Assembly: GCF_036409155.1 (NCBI RefSeq)
Contig: NZ_JAZGLW010000007.1
Span: 62,001 to 126,000, forward strand
Direction: 5' to 3'
DNA: 64,000 nt
Origin: Mycobacterium sp. 050128
GTDB lineage: Bacteria > Actinomycetota > Actinomycetes > Mycobacteriales > Mycobacteriaceae
Positions 17,377 to 25,905 of this stretch are shown piece by piece (position 1 is the first letter of the stretch; each line of letters starts with the position of its first letter). The position numbers and the translations under genes are program-made. A model generated the notes under the pieces. The model made no database searches. It saw nothing but the letters and a program-made list of their open reading frames with translations, and was not told where the DNA came from.

Positions 17377-17529
17377 GTGAATTCACGTTTAGAGCAAGAG
17401 GCCCAGCAGGTGTTGGGAGTTGTTTCTCACGCGCAGCGCGTTTTTGGCGGCGACGTGCTCCCTGCTGAGCCGCCGGCGTTCGCGCCTCGCCGTGATCTTG
17501 AAGACGATCTTGGCCTTGGCCACTTCTGA
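17377..17529 (+). CDS. Small hypothetical protein (50 aa)
   Basis: GTG 17377 is preceded by GAAAGGA at normal ribosome-site distance and opens a 50-codon frame: MNSRLEQEAQQVLGVVSHAQ, then RVFGGDVLPAEPPAF and ending DDLGLGHF. It lies between the NlpC/P60 gene and the DUF4226-like gene in the same orientation. No family is recognised. Acidic and amphipathic, it could be a small adaptor of the locus. Confidence 0.5.
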   Translation: MNSRLEQEAQQVLGVVSHAQRVFGGDVLPAEPPAFAPRRDLEDDLGLGHF

Positions 17530-17550
17530 CACCGGGGACGGGGGGAATTG

Positions 17551-19557
17551 ATGGGCACCAAGCACTTCGGCGACAACACTTCGTGGGGCGTTTGGAATCG
17601 CCAGGGCGGCAGCGAGGGGTGGTCTGAGCCGGGTTGGGCGATGCCGTCGGATCACGCTCGCTACATCAGCAAGCATGACCCGTACTGGGGCCGGGTGTTA
17701 GATCATGCGCGACAAGCCTACGGCGACCCCACTATTCACTACAGCACTGACAATGTGGGCGATGAACGCCATCTGGTGTTCGGTGACGGCACGAGGCTGC
17801 CCGACAACGGCGTGATCGTCTATCACGATGGGGCAAGCAAGCAGAACTGGGCCCAAAATGACGACGGCACAGTGTCTTTGGTCGACCCGGACGGTAGGCA
17901 GGGTCCGCCGATTCCGCCGGCGGGCTACCGGAAGTTGGGTGACCACTATGCGCCGGTGAACGCGACCGGTCAGCAGATCGGGCCGCAGTTGGGCGGTGTT
18001 CCCAGTAGCGACAACGGTTTTTATAACGATCCCAAGAGCGGGTTGTTGACGCCGAAAAACCTCAACGGCGATTACTACACGCTGGGCCCGGACGGCAAGA
18101 AGTCGCTCTTCGACAAGAACGGTGCACCGATTAGTGAGGAGCAGTTCAACAACGCCAATAAGCCGCGTGATCCGGGGACCCGTCCCGGCGACGGCGGGCT
18201 AGCCACCGATGAGCAGCAGTCAGGCAAGGCCGCTGACGCGGTCAAGAAGCTGCAGCAGGAGCTGAAGAATCGCTACACCAAAATCAGTGACGCGGAGGAG
18301 AAACTGTCGGAGGTGCTGCTCAACGCGCACGCCACGACCAGCGCGGGTCAGCAGAAGCTCAACGACATTCAAAAGAAGATCGTCGATGCGGTCAACAACC
18401 CGACCATGGCGATGGACACACCGGCCGGTGAACGGGCGTTTCTGACGTTGTTGCGCAACCAGGTCGGTGCGACCAACGACTTGCTTGCCGAGGGGGGTCT
18501 GAGCGCTGAGGATCAGACCAAGGCCGCCCAGGCGCTGGCCGCGTTGTATGCGGCCGACAGCGGCGCGGGAAACGCCAATACTTCGCCGAACCCTGCTGAT
18601 CCCGCCGCGGGGCAATCCTCTGCGCCGCCGGGACCCAGTTCGCCTGCCGGCGCCGATCCGGCTCCCGCCGCAGCCGATCTTGGGCCAGTTGCAGCACCAG
18701 ATATGTCCGACCCCGGGTTGTCAAACATGCTCGGCGCCAACCCGTTAGGCGCCGACCCGTTATCGTCGTTAGCTTCGATGTTGCCCGCGTTGGGCAATCT
18801 GGGCGGAGCTGGGGGAAGCCCGCTGGATTCATTGGGTGGGTTGGCCGGCGCGGCAAGCCCTTTGGCGGGCTTGGCATCAGGTCTAGGTGATCAGGCCAAC
18901 CACGAGCGGCCCTCCGACACCGCGGAAAAGACCGACGACGGGCCCGATCATCCCAAAGGCAAGGAAGCCAAGGACGGCAAGACGGACACCACGACACCGC
19001 CAGACGGTGCAGCTGGGCAGCCGGGGCCGCAGGCCCAAAACGCGGGTAACTCCACACCGGGGGATCCCCCCAACCCCGCCACGCCGCCGGCGGCGGCATC
19101 GCCGACGGTCAAGCTGCCCGACGGATCGATGGCGACGGCCCGCAGCCCGCAGGCGGCGCAGGCCATTCGCGACTATCTTGCGGGTAAAACCGTCGACGCG
19201 GCCTACCGCCAAAACAACATCCAGCTGCCACCGCCGGGCACACCGGTGACCAATCCGGTGGACCCAAGCCGTCTCACATGCGGGGACTTGGCCATGTTCA
19301 AAGATCACTACGTGCCTGTCCTGAGCTCGGTCAAGGCCTTCGTCAACGGCCAGGTGGTTCCTCTGGAATCGGTGTCCTCAAGCCCGGACTTTTTGGGTTG
19401 GATCGACCCCACGGCCGCGGCCGGCAGCGCCACGCCCCACGGTGGGCCACCGGCGCCGGCTCCTCCCCAGCCCGCGATACCTCCGGTCCCCTCGGCCCCG
19501 CCGGCCGTCTCAGCACCGCCTGCAGCGGCGGGCGCGCCTGTGCCGATCGGCGGGTAG
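17551..19557 (+). CDS. Large T7SS-locus protein with DUF4226-like middle region
   Basis: A 668-residue protein of unknown function. Residues ~1-215 are a soluble domain rich in Gly, Asp and Tyr. Residues ~228-335 (KKLQQELKNRYTKISDAEEK, HATTSAGQQKLNDIQKKIVD, DTPAGERAFLTLLRNQV) match the helical DUF4226 type of mycobacterial T7SS loci. A Pro/Ala-rich region and a C-terminal domain (LPDGSMATARSPQAAQAIRD; LTCGDLAMFKDHYVP) follow. The C-terminal domain recalls NlpC/P60-partner folds but lacks a clear catalytic Cys-His pair. It may be a secreted substrate with the EspC-like protein that follows. Start at ATG 17551 after a GGGGG-rich ribosome site. Function cannot be assigned. Confidence 0.75.
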   Translation: MGTKHFGDNTSWGVWNRQGGSEGWSEPGWAMPSDHARYISKHDPYWGRVLDHARQAYGDPTIHYSTDNVGDERHLVFGDGTRLPDNGVIVYHDGASKQNWAQNDDGTVSLVDPDGRQGPPIPPAGYRKLGDHYAPVNATGQQIGPQLGGVPSSDNGFYNDPKSGLLTPKNLNGDYYTLGPDGKKSLFDKNGAPISEEQFNNANKPRDPGTRPGDGGLATDEQQSGKAADAVKKLQQELKNRYTKISDAEEKLSEVLLNAHATTSAGQQKLNDIQKKIVDAVNNPTMAMDTPAGERAFLTLLRNQVGATNDLLAEGGLSAEDQTKAAQALAALYAADSGAGNANTSPNPADPAAGQSSAPPGPSSPAGADPAPAAADLGPVAAPDMSDPGLSNMLGANPLGADPLSSLASMLPALGNLGGAGGSPLDSLGGLAGAASPLAGLASGLGDQANHERPSDTAEKTDDGPDHPKGKEAKDGKTDTTTPPDGAAGQPGPQAQNAGNSTPGDPPNPATPPAAASPTVKLPDGSMATARSPQAAQAIRDYLAGKTVDAAYRQNNIQLPPPGTPVTNPVDPSRLTCGDLAMFKDHYVPVLSSVKAFVNGQVVPLESVSSSPDFLGWIDPTAAAGSATPHGGPPAPAPPQPAIPPVPSAPPAVSAPPAAAGAPVPIGG

Positions 19558-19626
19558 CGGCCAAACGCCACCCACAAGTAGCCACCACCGTGGACACTTG
19601 AAAAACACAGAAAGGAACACTCAGCC

Positions 19627-19929
19627 ATGTCCGAGCCGATCCGTATTGATCCCGAGGTGCTCCGCGAGGTGGCCGGCAACCATGACGAGGTCGTGCGCGT
19701 CGTCGAAGCCGCACGAGAGCGCGGCGGCGACATCCAAGCCGCCGTGGAAACCCTCGGCCCGATCATGCACGAGGTCAAAGCCGCAGTCAGCGATGTGTTG
19801 ATCGACCGCGACAACGCGCTGGCCGAGCACGCCAGCCGGCACCGCAGCGCCAGCGAGGACCTGCAGCGAGGGGCCCACATTTACACTGACGTCGACGACC
19901 AGAACTCCCAGCACCTCCGCCAGCTATAA
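19627..19929 (+). CDS. EspC-like T7SS secretion-associated protein
   Basis: A 100-residue helical-hairpin protein. The N-terminus IRIDPEVLREVAGNHDEVVR and the C-terminus GAHIYTDVDDQNSQHL match the EspC (DUF2580) group of WXG100-related proteins. The end holds the T7SS general export signal YxxxD (YTDVD). It is preceded by AAAGGAAC as ribosome site and starts a four-gene run (19627-22238). It is likely a substrate or co-substrate of ESX-P, possibly pairing with the large protein at 17551 or 20245, as EspC does with EspA (inference). Confidence 0.75.
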   Translation: MSEPIRIDPEVLREVAGNHDEVVRVVEAARERGGDIQAAVETLGPIMHEVKAAVSDVLIDRDNALAEHASRHRSASEDLQRGAHIYTDVDDQNSQHLRQL

Positions 19930-19936
19930 CAGACCC

Positions 19937-20233
19937 ATGACAACCGACGCCGCCGACCGGGAATACACCGCCAACACCCCCGATGAAACCGTGTGGGTGC
20001 GGGTGGCCGGGTCGGGTCAGGTGCTGGGCGTCCAACTGGAGCCGCCCGTGATGGATCTGCGCGGCCACGAGATCGCCGAGCGCATCCAGGCCTGCGCCGA
20101 CGTCGCCTACCTGAAGGGGCAAGTGGCGCTGCGCGCCGACTTCGAACAACGCGGCACCCCCGCCGACGCAATCGCCTGGATGGCTACGCACGAAGACCTC
20201 GACCAGGCCCACACCCGGCTCAGAAATCTGTAG
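19937..20233 (+). CDS. YbaB/EspL-like small protein
   Basis: A 98-residue protein with the pattern of YbaB/EbfC-like T7SS accessory proteins: a short beta segment (TVWVRVAGSGQVLGVQLEPP) followed by helices (GHEIAERIQACADVAYLKGQ; EDLDQAHTRLRNL). ESX-1 encodes the related EspL, which stabilises secreted partners. It lies seven bases after the EspC-like gene and is probably co-transcribed. It is presumably cytosolic. Confidence 0.6.
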   Translation: MTTDAADREYTANTPDETVWVRVAGSGQVLGVQLEPPVMDLRGHEIAERIQACADVAYLKGQVALRADFEQRGTPADAIAWMATHEDLDQAHTRLRNL

Positions 20234-20244
20234 GGACATTTGGG

Positions 20245-21927
20245 ATGAAGGTCGACGCACCCGGGCTGGTCGCCGCCGCGCAGCGGCTGCTCGCCGCGGT
20301 CGAAGCCCTTGGCGGTAGCGGTGTGCCGCACGCGCCGCTGGCCGCGGACCCCGCGTCGATTGGCGCGGCAACCCGGTTGACCACCGCCGGTGCGGAGCTC
20401 ACGGCGGCGCTGACCGCCCACATCACAGCCCTGGTCGCATCTATCGAGCATCTGACGGGCACGGCGATCACGTTCGTCGAGACCGACGCCAACAATGCGG
20501 CGGCCATCGCCGCCTTGAACACGGGTGGGGCCGCCGCGGCGGGGGTTGCGGGTTCGGCCCCGCCTGCTCCGCCCGTGCCCCCCGATGTGCGAGTACCGAT
20601 CGGGCCACCGCCACCGATGCCGCCCGAGGCCATTTCGGTGGCCGTGCACTCTGGGTCTCCCAGCGGCGGGGAACCGTTTATCAACGCGTGGTCGCAGGTC
20701 GCCCGCGCGACACACGATGCCTCCCAAATGATCCGGTCCGCGGTCCAGCAGCTCCCCGACGTCTTGGATGGGCCGGTGTCCACCCCGGCGGTGAGCCAGC
20801 ACCTGATGTCGTTCGCGACGGGTCTTGAGACCTACGGTCAGCGTGCTCAGACTTTGGTCAGGCAGGCAAATCACCACGCGGACAACCAATTTGAAGTCCG
20901 CCAGGCTGTCCCGACACCGCAGCAATTCACGAGCGCTGAAAACCGGGTGCAGACTATCGCTTTCGCGAATGCGGCCTCAGGGGGTAAACACGCGGCGCAG
21001 CTGGCGCAAGCGGTCGCGGTCAAAAACCAGCTCGACGACCAAGCGGTGACCCATTACCCGCCCTATCACGTGCGCACGGTGGCCAGCACCGATGGTGAAG
21101 ATCCCGGCACCCCGCCGACCGAGCAGCACACCGCCGATCCCACGGGCCAAGATCCTACGACTCCAAAGACTCCGGGCGATCCGACGACCAGCGGCACCGA
21201 CGATGGGGAAGGCCTCGGCGGCACGGATCCGGCCTCAGATCTCGCACCGGAGCAGAGCGGCGGCGCGGCGGGCTTGATACCGCAACTGCTGCCCACACTG
21301 CTCGGGGCCGCTGGCGGGATGATCGGCGGCGCGCTGGGCGCGGTGACGAAGGGGCCTGAGGCCGCGCTGCAAGCAGGCCAGCAGGCGATCCAGGCGGCGA
21401 CTCAGGGCTTGTCGGGTCTGGGGCAATCGAAAATGGATCCCCCGGAGATGGGTAATGAGCCGTCGATGCCCGGGGGTGGGGATCCGGCCGGCGGGGGTGG
21501 CGATCCTGCACCGACCACGCCTGCCAGCGGTGCGGGGGAGCTCAGCGTTGCCCCGTCAACCGGTGCCCCGCCCACCCCGGCGGTTACGCCGGTAGGAGCC
21601 GCAGAAGGATCGTCGCCTGGCGGCGCAGGTTCGGGGGGTGGCGGGCCGATGGGCATGCCGATGGGCGGCATAGGGGGATTGGGCGGGGCGCCGGGCGGGG
21701 CCGGCGCCGGTAAGGGCGAGCGCGACCGGGAACGTAAAGTGACTGTGCGCGATATCCCGCACACCGAGGACGTCACGGGGCGAGTCGATACGAACCGTTT
21801 ATCGGTGGCCGCGGCGGCTACTCAGCGCGACCGTAACCCTGAGCCGCCCGACGATGATGACCCGCCCGATGCGGGGACCCCGGTCGTGCGCCGCCTGGTG
21901 ACCCGCCCGCCCAAGGAGCCGTCGTGA
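20245..21927 (+). CDS. PPE/EspB-like T7SS-associated protein with proline-rich tail
   Basis: A 560-residue protein beginning MKVDAPGLVAAAQRLLAAVE, a helical domain with heptad-like runs to about residue 100 (LTAHITALVASIEHLTGTA) that recalls EspB/PPE helical bundles. A second helical block spans ~140-270 (INAWSQVARATHDASQMIRS; ETYGQRAQTLVRQANHHADN). A Gly/Pro/Met-rich stretch and an acidic tail (DDDDPPDAG) end the protein. It has a hydrophobic patch (LIPQLLPTLLGAAGGMIGGA). Located between two YbaB-like genes, with its stop overlapping the next start (GTGA), it is a likely secreted substrate of the locus. Assignment rests on architecture and position, not on a diagnostic motif. Confidence 0.6.
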   Translation: MKVDAPGLVAAAQRLLAAVEALGGSGVPHAPLAADPASIGAATRLTTAGAELTAALTAHITALVASIEHLTGTAITFVETDANNAAAIAALNTGGAAAAGVAGSAPPAPPVPPDVRVPIGPPPPMPPEAISVAVHSGSPSGGEPFINAWSQVARATHDASQMIRSAVQQLPDVLDGPVSTPAVSQHLMSFATGLETYGQRAQTLVRQANHHADNQFEVRQAVPTPQQFTSAENRVQTIAFANAASGGKHAAQLAQAVAVKNQLDDQAVTHYPPYHVRTVASTDGEDPGTPPTEQHTADPTGQDPTTPKTPGDPTTSGTDDGEGLGGTDPASDLAPEQSGGAAGLIPQLLPTLLGAAGGMIGGALGAVTKGPEAALQAGQQAIQAATQGLSGLGQSKMDPPEMGNEPSMPGGGDPAGGGGDPAPTTPASGAGELSVAPSTGAPPTPAVTPVGAAEGSSPGGAGSGGGGPMGMPMGGIGGLGGAPGGAGAGKGERDRERKVTVRDIPHTEDVTGRVDTNRLSVAAAATQRDRNPEPPDDDDPPDAGTPVVRRLVTRPPKEPS

Positions 21928-22238
21928 CGATCAGCGCCGACGACGAGTTCAACAACCTCGGTGATGCCGAGAAAGTTAAATTCAGCCAAAACGAAACCGC
22001 CGCAACGCTGTCACGGCTCGATAAGCTACTTAACGAGCTCGACGGCTTACGCGCCGGCATCGATGACCCCGAGGGCCTGGTGTCGCTCACTCTGGGTTTC
22101 GATGGGCGCCTGCTCGAGGTGCGGATCGCTGACGCGATCGGCAACGTGATGACGAATCTGCAGCTGGAGAAGAAACTCAACGGCCTTTTCGCTGCGGGAA
22201 ACAAGGGTGTCGACGAGATGCGCGGCGAAATCCTCTAA
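21924..22238 (+). CDS. YbaB/EspL-like protein
   Basis: A 104-residue protein: a long N-terminal helix (NETAATLSRLDKLLNELDGL), then LVSLTLGFDGRLLEVRIADA as a beta-hairpin and QLEKKLNGLFAAGNKGVDEM as a final helix. This is the YbaB/EbfC fold seen in ESX-linked EspL-type chaperones. It overlaps the preceding gene and closes this half of the ESX-P set. The next 10.7 kb is unrelated cargo, after which the ESX-P set resumes. Confidence 0.65.
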   Translation: MTISADDEFNNLGDAEKVKFSQNETAATLSRLDKLLNELDGLRAGIDDPEGLVSLTLGFDGRLLEVRIADAIGNVMTNLQLEKKLNGLFAAGNKGVDEMRGEIL

Positions 22239-22294
22239 CCGCAGAGCACCTGACTGCCTGCATCTCTAGCCGCGGCTATCAACCGTCCGCAACC

Positions 22295-22400
22295 TGTTTA
22301 TCTGTAGATCGATTAGGGGTGTACTTGACTGTCGCTGACGGTGGGTATTGGTGCGGTGCACACCGTGAGGGACCAGTCTATCTGTAGAGCTGTACTTGAC
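22295..22400 (+). repeat. Paired TTATCTGTAG / TGTACTTGAC repeats at left edge of metal island
   Basis: TATCTGTAGA occurs at 22299-22308 and 22379-22388. TGTACTTGAC follows each, at 22320-22329 (11-base gap) and 22391-22400 (2-base gap). The units are 80 bases apart at their first motif and form no gene. Related copies lie at the other edge of the island (32911-32980), partly inverted. They could be recombinase or transposase sites, or an operator pair. No transposase is adjacent. Confidence 0.6.
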
Positions 22401-22531
22401 GATATTCGGGTGCACCGCGCCCGCTGCCCGATCCGCGTGCATTTGAGAGTTTCACGGTGCTGGCTGACGTTAGTTCGTGGTGTGGAGTTTGCGCGGATCG
22501 CCGTAGGCAATGTTGCTCAGTCGGTCGGGTG

Positions 22532-23092
22532 TTAGGGACGCATCATTCCGCCGCCCATCATTCCGCCGCCCATCATGGGGCCCATCATGGCGGGCATGCC
22601 GTCGGTGACAAAGCCGGTGACTTCTTGTGCGTGGGCGCGGATGGCGTCGGTGAGGGCGGGATCAGTGGCGGTTTCGGTTACGGCAACACCGTTGGGGGTC
22701 AGGGTGATTCGGCGTTGGTAGTCGGATGCTCGGCGGAATAGGGTGGGCAGGCTGTCGCTCATGCAGGTCACTTCTGCGCCCTGGTTGAGGTGGTCATACA
22801 TCGAGGACACGTGGGCATGCAGTTGCGCGACGAGATCGGGCGCGTCGGATTCGGTGGTGGTGCGGATCCCGCCGGGAATGTTCTCGACGGTACGACGCAG
22901 TTCGGTGTGGCGGGCGAACATGGTCATATAGCGGCTCATATCGGTGCCCGAGATACCACCCATCATCCCGGGACCGTCGGCTCGGCCGGCGGGCATCCGA
23001 ATAGTGGTGGTGCGCAGAAGGTATGCCAGTGCGGCCACGGCGCCGGCCGCACTGAGGACGGCGAGTGCGGTGCGTCTGGGTATTTCGGTCAT
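22532..23092 (-). CDS. Membrane-anchored methionine-rich protein, possible copper binding
   Basis: A 186-residue protein with an N-terminal signal or membrane helix (ALAVLSAAGAVAALAYLL) and a helical body (DLVAQLHAHVSSMYDHLNQG; LPTLFRRASDYQRRI). A methionine-rich C-terminus (MPAMMGPMMGGGMMGGGMM) and an internal GPGMMGGISGTDMSRYM follow. Met-rich extracytoplasmic segments of this type bind Cu(I) or Ag(I). It ends the minus-strand cluster with the methyltransferases. Function is inferred from composition only. Confidence 0.65.
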   Translation of the reverse strand: MTEIPRRTALAVLSAAGAVAALAYLLRTTTIRMPAGRADGPGMMGGISGTDMSRYMTMFARHTELRRTVENIPGGIRTTTESDAPDLVAQLHAHVSSMYDHLNQGAEVTCMSDSLPTLFRRASDYQRRITLTPNGVAVTETATDPALTDAIRAHAQEVTGFVTDGMPAMMGPMMGGGMMGGGMMRP

Positions 23093-23145
23093 GTGCGGCT
23101 TCTTTCATGATGGTGTCCTGCTCGGAATCACCGCCGCCGGGCAGG

Positions 23146-23784
23146 TCAGGTCGTGGCGGTTTTGCGGGCGACGACGCGTTCGACGAGCCCGAGGGCGAAC
23201 CGCTCGACGCGGTCGATATCGAGGTTGTCGGCGGCGCGCAGATGATTGAGGGGTCGGCGCAGGAAGTGTTCGCCGCCCAGCGGCACGGTGAACAGTTCTA
23301 GCAACCGCTGTACCGCCCGCACCGCGGCAGCGGTGCTGCGGACGTGATCGACCAGGATGAGCCGTCCGCCGGGGCGCAGCACCCGGGCCATCTCGGTGAG
23401 CGCCCGGGTGTGGTCGGGAATGGCGCACAGCCCGAACGTGCACACGACGGTGTCGAAGCTGGCGTCGTCGAACGGCAATCGGTGGGCGTCGGCCCGTTGC
23501 AGGATGGCGGTATGGCCGAGGTCGGCGGCGCGGCCGCGGGCGAGTTCAAGCATCTGTTCGCTCCAGTCGATGCCGGTCAGCCTGACAGTCTCTGGGTAGA
23601 AGGGCAGGTTGAGGCCGGTCCCGATGGCGACCTCTAGGACTTCGCCGGTGGCTTGGCTGCAGACCCACTGGCGGGAATCGCCGAACAGGTGGCGGTCGAA
23701 GAACCCGATCTCACGGTCATAGTTGCGGGATTTTTTGTCCCAATACCGGTTCCAGCGGGCGCTGCGGTCATTTGATGTGGCCAT
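23146..23784 (-). CDS. Class I SAM-dependent methyltransferase
   Basis: A 212-residue Rossmann methyltransferase, with motif I EVLEVAIGTGLNLPFYP, motif II LTGIDWSEQMLELAR and DAHRLPFDDASFDTVVCTFG. The post-motif region RVLRPGGRLILVDHVRS is typical of the UbiE/phospholipid-methyltransferase type. The small-molecule substrate is unknown. It is one of three class I methyltransferase genes plus two membrane methyltransferase loci packed in 23.1-27.2 kb, all on the minus strand. Confidence 0.85.
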   Translation of the reverse strand: MATSNDRSARWNRYWDKKSRNYDREIGFFDRHLFGDSRQWVCSQATGEVLEVAIGTGLNLPFYPETVRLTGIDWSEQMLELARGRAADLGHTAILQRADAHRLPFDDASFDTVVCTFGLCAIPDHTRALTEMARVLRPGGRLILVDHVRSTAAAVRAVQRLLELFTVPLGGEHFLRRPLNHLRAADNLDIDRVERFALGLVERVVARKTATT

Positions 23785-23799
23785 GAGTTCACCTCGCGT

Positions 23800-23945
23800 C
23801 GCCGGTCAGACGTTGCGGTGCGTCCGATGTGGGCAACCAACCGGCCGACAGTCTCACAGTAGTCGCGCAGGCCTGGCCGTGGGTGTCGTTCAGGTCGGGC
23901 TCCTCGACCACGCGGACCTCGGCTTCGATCGCGGCCAGCACCACC
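23800..23945 (-). pseudogene. C-terminal remnant of an isoprenylcysteine-methyltransferase-like gene
   Basis: Read on the minus strand, LAAIEAEVRVVEEPDLNDTHGQ is followed, after a one-base frame change, by RDYCETVGRLVAHIGRT. This matches the end of the intact membrane methyltransferase at 25880 (QVRRAEEPYLRRVHGRAYTD, then VGRFLPHLGRT). The rest of the gene is missing. It shows that a second copy of this family was lost here. Confidence 0.5.
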
Positions 23946-24097
23946 GTCTATGCGGCCATGGCGAGCGGGTTGGGTCATCGCGGTGATGCCGGTGGCGCGG
24001 CACTGGGCATCGGGGTGAATCCTACTGTCGGAGTGCAGATGTGGCTGACTATCGGGTGTTGCACGTTGCCGACGAGGAAGGCCCGGCAGCTGGCTGC

Positions 24098-24564
24098 CTA
24101 ATCTCTGAGTGCCTTGTCGAGCGCTGTGGTCACGTCCTCGTAGCTTCTGGGCTGGAACCGGGTGCCGTTGAGGAAAAAGGTCGGGGTACCCTTGCGGTAC
24201 ATCGCCTCCAATTGCCCCTGCTGGGCGGCCGCTTCCACGGCACGTGCGGCCCGCTCAGAGTTGTAGTGCGCTTGCAGCTGGAAGTAGCGGATGACGAAAT
24301 CACCCGGTCCCCGTATTCGGCCCTCAGCTGTTCGATCACGGGATACAGGGCACCGCAGCCTTCGCATTCGAAGTCGAGAAACTCCACGAAGGTCACGTCA
24401 CTGCCGGGTGCCGAATTCAGCCGGTGACTGTTCTCGCGCACCACCCGGCCCACCTCGCTGCCTTCCGGCCGCGCTTGGGTGGTAGCCCCGCGATCGCGCA
24501 CCGACAGGTAGACCAGCACACCGATCGCCAACGCGGCAATGACAACCGCGGTGAGCTTAGGCAC
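24098..24564 (-). pseudogene. DsbA-like thiol oxidoreductase, frameshifted and internally deleted
   Basis: The first frame (ATG at 24564) gives a membrane anchor (LTAVVIAALAIGVLVYLSV) and the thioredoxin active site FVEFLDFECEGCGALYP (CxxC). At about 24297 a one-base shift occurs. The second frame continues FVIRYFQLQAHYNSERAARA, then QGQLEAMYRKGTPTFFLNGT. In DsbA-like proteins several dozen helical residues separate EAMY from the cis-Pro motif (GTPTFFLNG); here they are missing. The product would be non-functional even without the frameshift. It was a membrane-tethered DsbA/DsbG-type protein. Confidence 0.75.
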
Positions 24565-25201
24565 CTCTTTTCTGGGCGTGGATGATCTGGAACGGCGCGG
24601 CCCAGCTGCGCGCGGGCTGGTGGGCGGTGATGGTCAGGCCGTGCGCGGTGAAGGTGTCGGCGAGCCCGCTGCCCACGACGTCGCGGGCATAGGGCCGTTC
24701 AGCCAGCCGCAGGTAGATGCCGTAGACCCACCGCGCGGCCGGTGGTGGATCGAGGTCGATGGCGATGACCTGCCCACCAGCGCGCAGCACGCGCAGGGTT
24801 TCCTCGACCGCCCGGTGGCGGGTATCGGTGGGGAGTTCGTGCCAGCCGAACACGCTCATCGCCACGTCGAACGTACCGTCCTGGAACGGCAGGGCCGCAG
24901 CATCACCTTCACGCAGCGCCACATTGGTGATCCCGGCGCGGTGCAGTCGGGACCGGCCGACGGCCAGCATTTCCGGGGAGAGGTCGAGAGAATCGATGGT
25001 GGCAGTGGGCAGGCGTTTGGCTAGCAGGCGGGCGGCATAGCCGGTGCCGCCGCACAGTTCGAGCACCCGCTGGGGATGTTGGTCGGCGACCAGGCGGGCC
25101 AGCCGGTCATGCGGCCGGCCGGGGATGAACCGGTTGCCGGCTTCGAACACAGGCCCGGCGAGAGCGAATTTGAGCCGGTTGCGGCTCCAGTGACGGCTCA
25201 T
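24557..25201 (-). CDS. Class I SAM-dependent methyltransferase
   Basis: A 214-residue methyltransferase: AGPVFEAGNRFIPGRPHDR, motif I VLELCGGTGYAARLLAKR, motif II IDSLDLSPEMLAVGRSRL and GDAAALPFQDGTFDVAMSVF, then LRVLRAGGQVIAIDLDP. The N-terminus is chosen at ATG 25201, overlapping the stop of the cyclase-YHS gene (CATCGG region). Its stop overlaps the start of the DsbA remnant by eight bases, so it sits inside a polycistronic unit. It resembles UbiE-like lipid or quinone methyltransferases. The substrate is unknown. Confidence 0.82.
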   Translation of the reverse strand: MSRHWSRNRLKFALAGPVFEAGNRFIPGRPHDRLARLVADQHPQRVLELCGGTGYAARLLAKRLPTATIDSLDLSPEMLAVGRSRLHRAGITNVALREGDAAALPFQDGTFDVAMSVFGWHELPTDTRHRAVEETLRVLRAGGQVIAIDLDPPPAARWVYGIYLRLAERPYARDVVGSGLADTFTAHGLTITAHQPARSWAAPFQIIHAQKRGA

Positions 25202-25905
25202 CGGTGGTGCCTTTCGCTGGCGGCGATCGGGGGTTGCTGCAGTGTGGAAATGCTTGGGGTGGTGGTGAATCGGTGGGCGCAGTCGGTCGAGCAGAACCAC
25301 CAATCCCGGCCATTGCGGTGGTGGTGGGCCGCGGCGGTGGCCGGGTCGATGCGCATGCCGCAGACCGGGTCGCGCGGATAGTGTGCGGCGGCCAGTGCGA
25401 TCGTGTGCAGTGGGATCGGGGTGGTGATATTGCGCAACCGCGGTGCGCCCATGGCAGTGGTGGGTAGCCCGAACTCGCCGGCGGCGTCGATGATCTGGTC
25501 GGTCAGTACCGCCTGCCCGGCGCCGGCCAGGGCGGTGATCCGGGCGGCGATGTTGACCGCATGCCCGAATAAATCCCCGTCGCGGGCAATCGCGGGGCCG
25601 TGATGGATGCCGGCCCGTATCGGCAGAAATCCGTCTTCACTAGCCACCCGGTCGGCCAGCTCGGTGATCGTGGCCATCATCTGGGTGGGAGTGTCGGCGG
25701 CCAGCATGGCCGCGTCCCCGATCGTCTTCACCAGCCTGGTGCCCGGTTGTAGGGCGCTGTGGGCGAGTTCGGCCAGTCGCGCGGCCAACTGGGCGGCCTC
25801 GCGGTCCCCGCAGGCCTCGGTGAGCACGCTCTAGCCGGCCAGGTCGACGAACGCCACCGTCACCTCCACGGTGTCGAAGTCAGTTGTCGTGTCGGGCAGC
25901 ATCAT
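25198..25905 (-). pseudogene. Class III nucleotide cyclase with C-terminal YHS metal domain, interrupted by in-frame TAG
   Basis: From ATG 25905 the frame reads DFDTVEVTVAFVDLAG, then TAG (25831-25833), then continues in the same frame SVLTEACGDREAAQLAARL. The stop replaces the residue that is normally Tyr or Phe in the FVDLAGYS motif, which carries a catalytic metal-binding Asp. Downstream are VKTIGDAAMLAAD, IRAGIHHGPAIARDGDLFGH and VNIAARITALA, and a YHS/TRASH-like domain (YPRDPVCGMRIDP, then WFCSTDCAHRF). YHS domains bind metals through Cys. The combination suggests metal-gated cyclic nucleotide synthesis (inference). Restart at GTG 25827 would lack the first metal Asp. It is probably inactive as read. 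Confidence 0.75.

Noticed and set aside
19308..19880. Minus-strand frame across the DUF4226-like gene end and EspC-like gene
   Set aside because: It is antisense to two well-supported genes and has no start signal or domain.
22295..22400. Calling the TTATCTGTAG repeats insertion-sequence ends
   Set aside because: No transposase, no target duplication and only partial similarity between the two edges. Kept as repeats.
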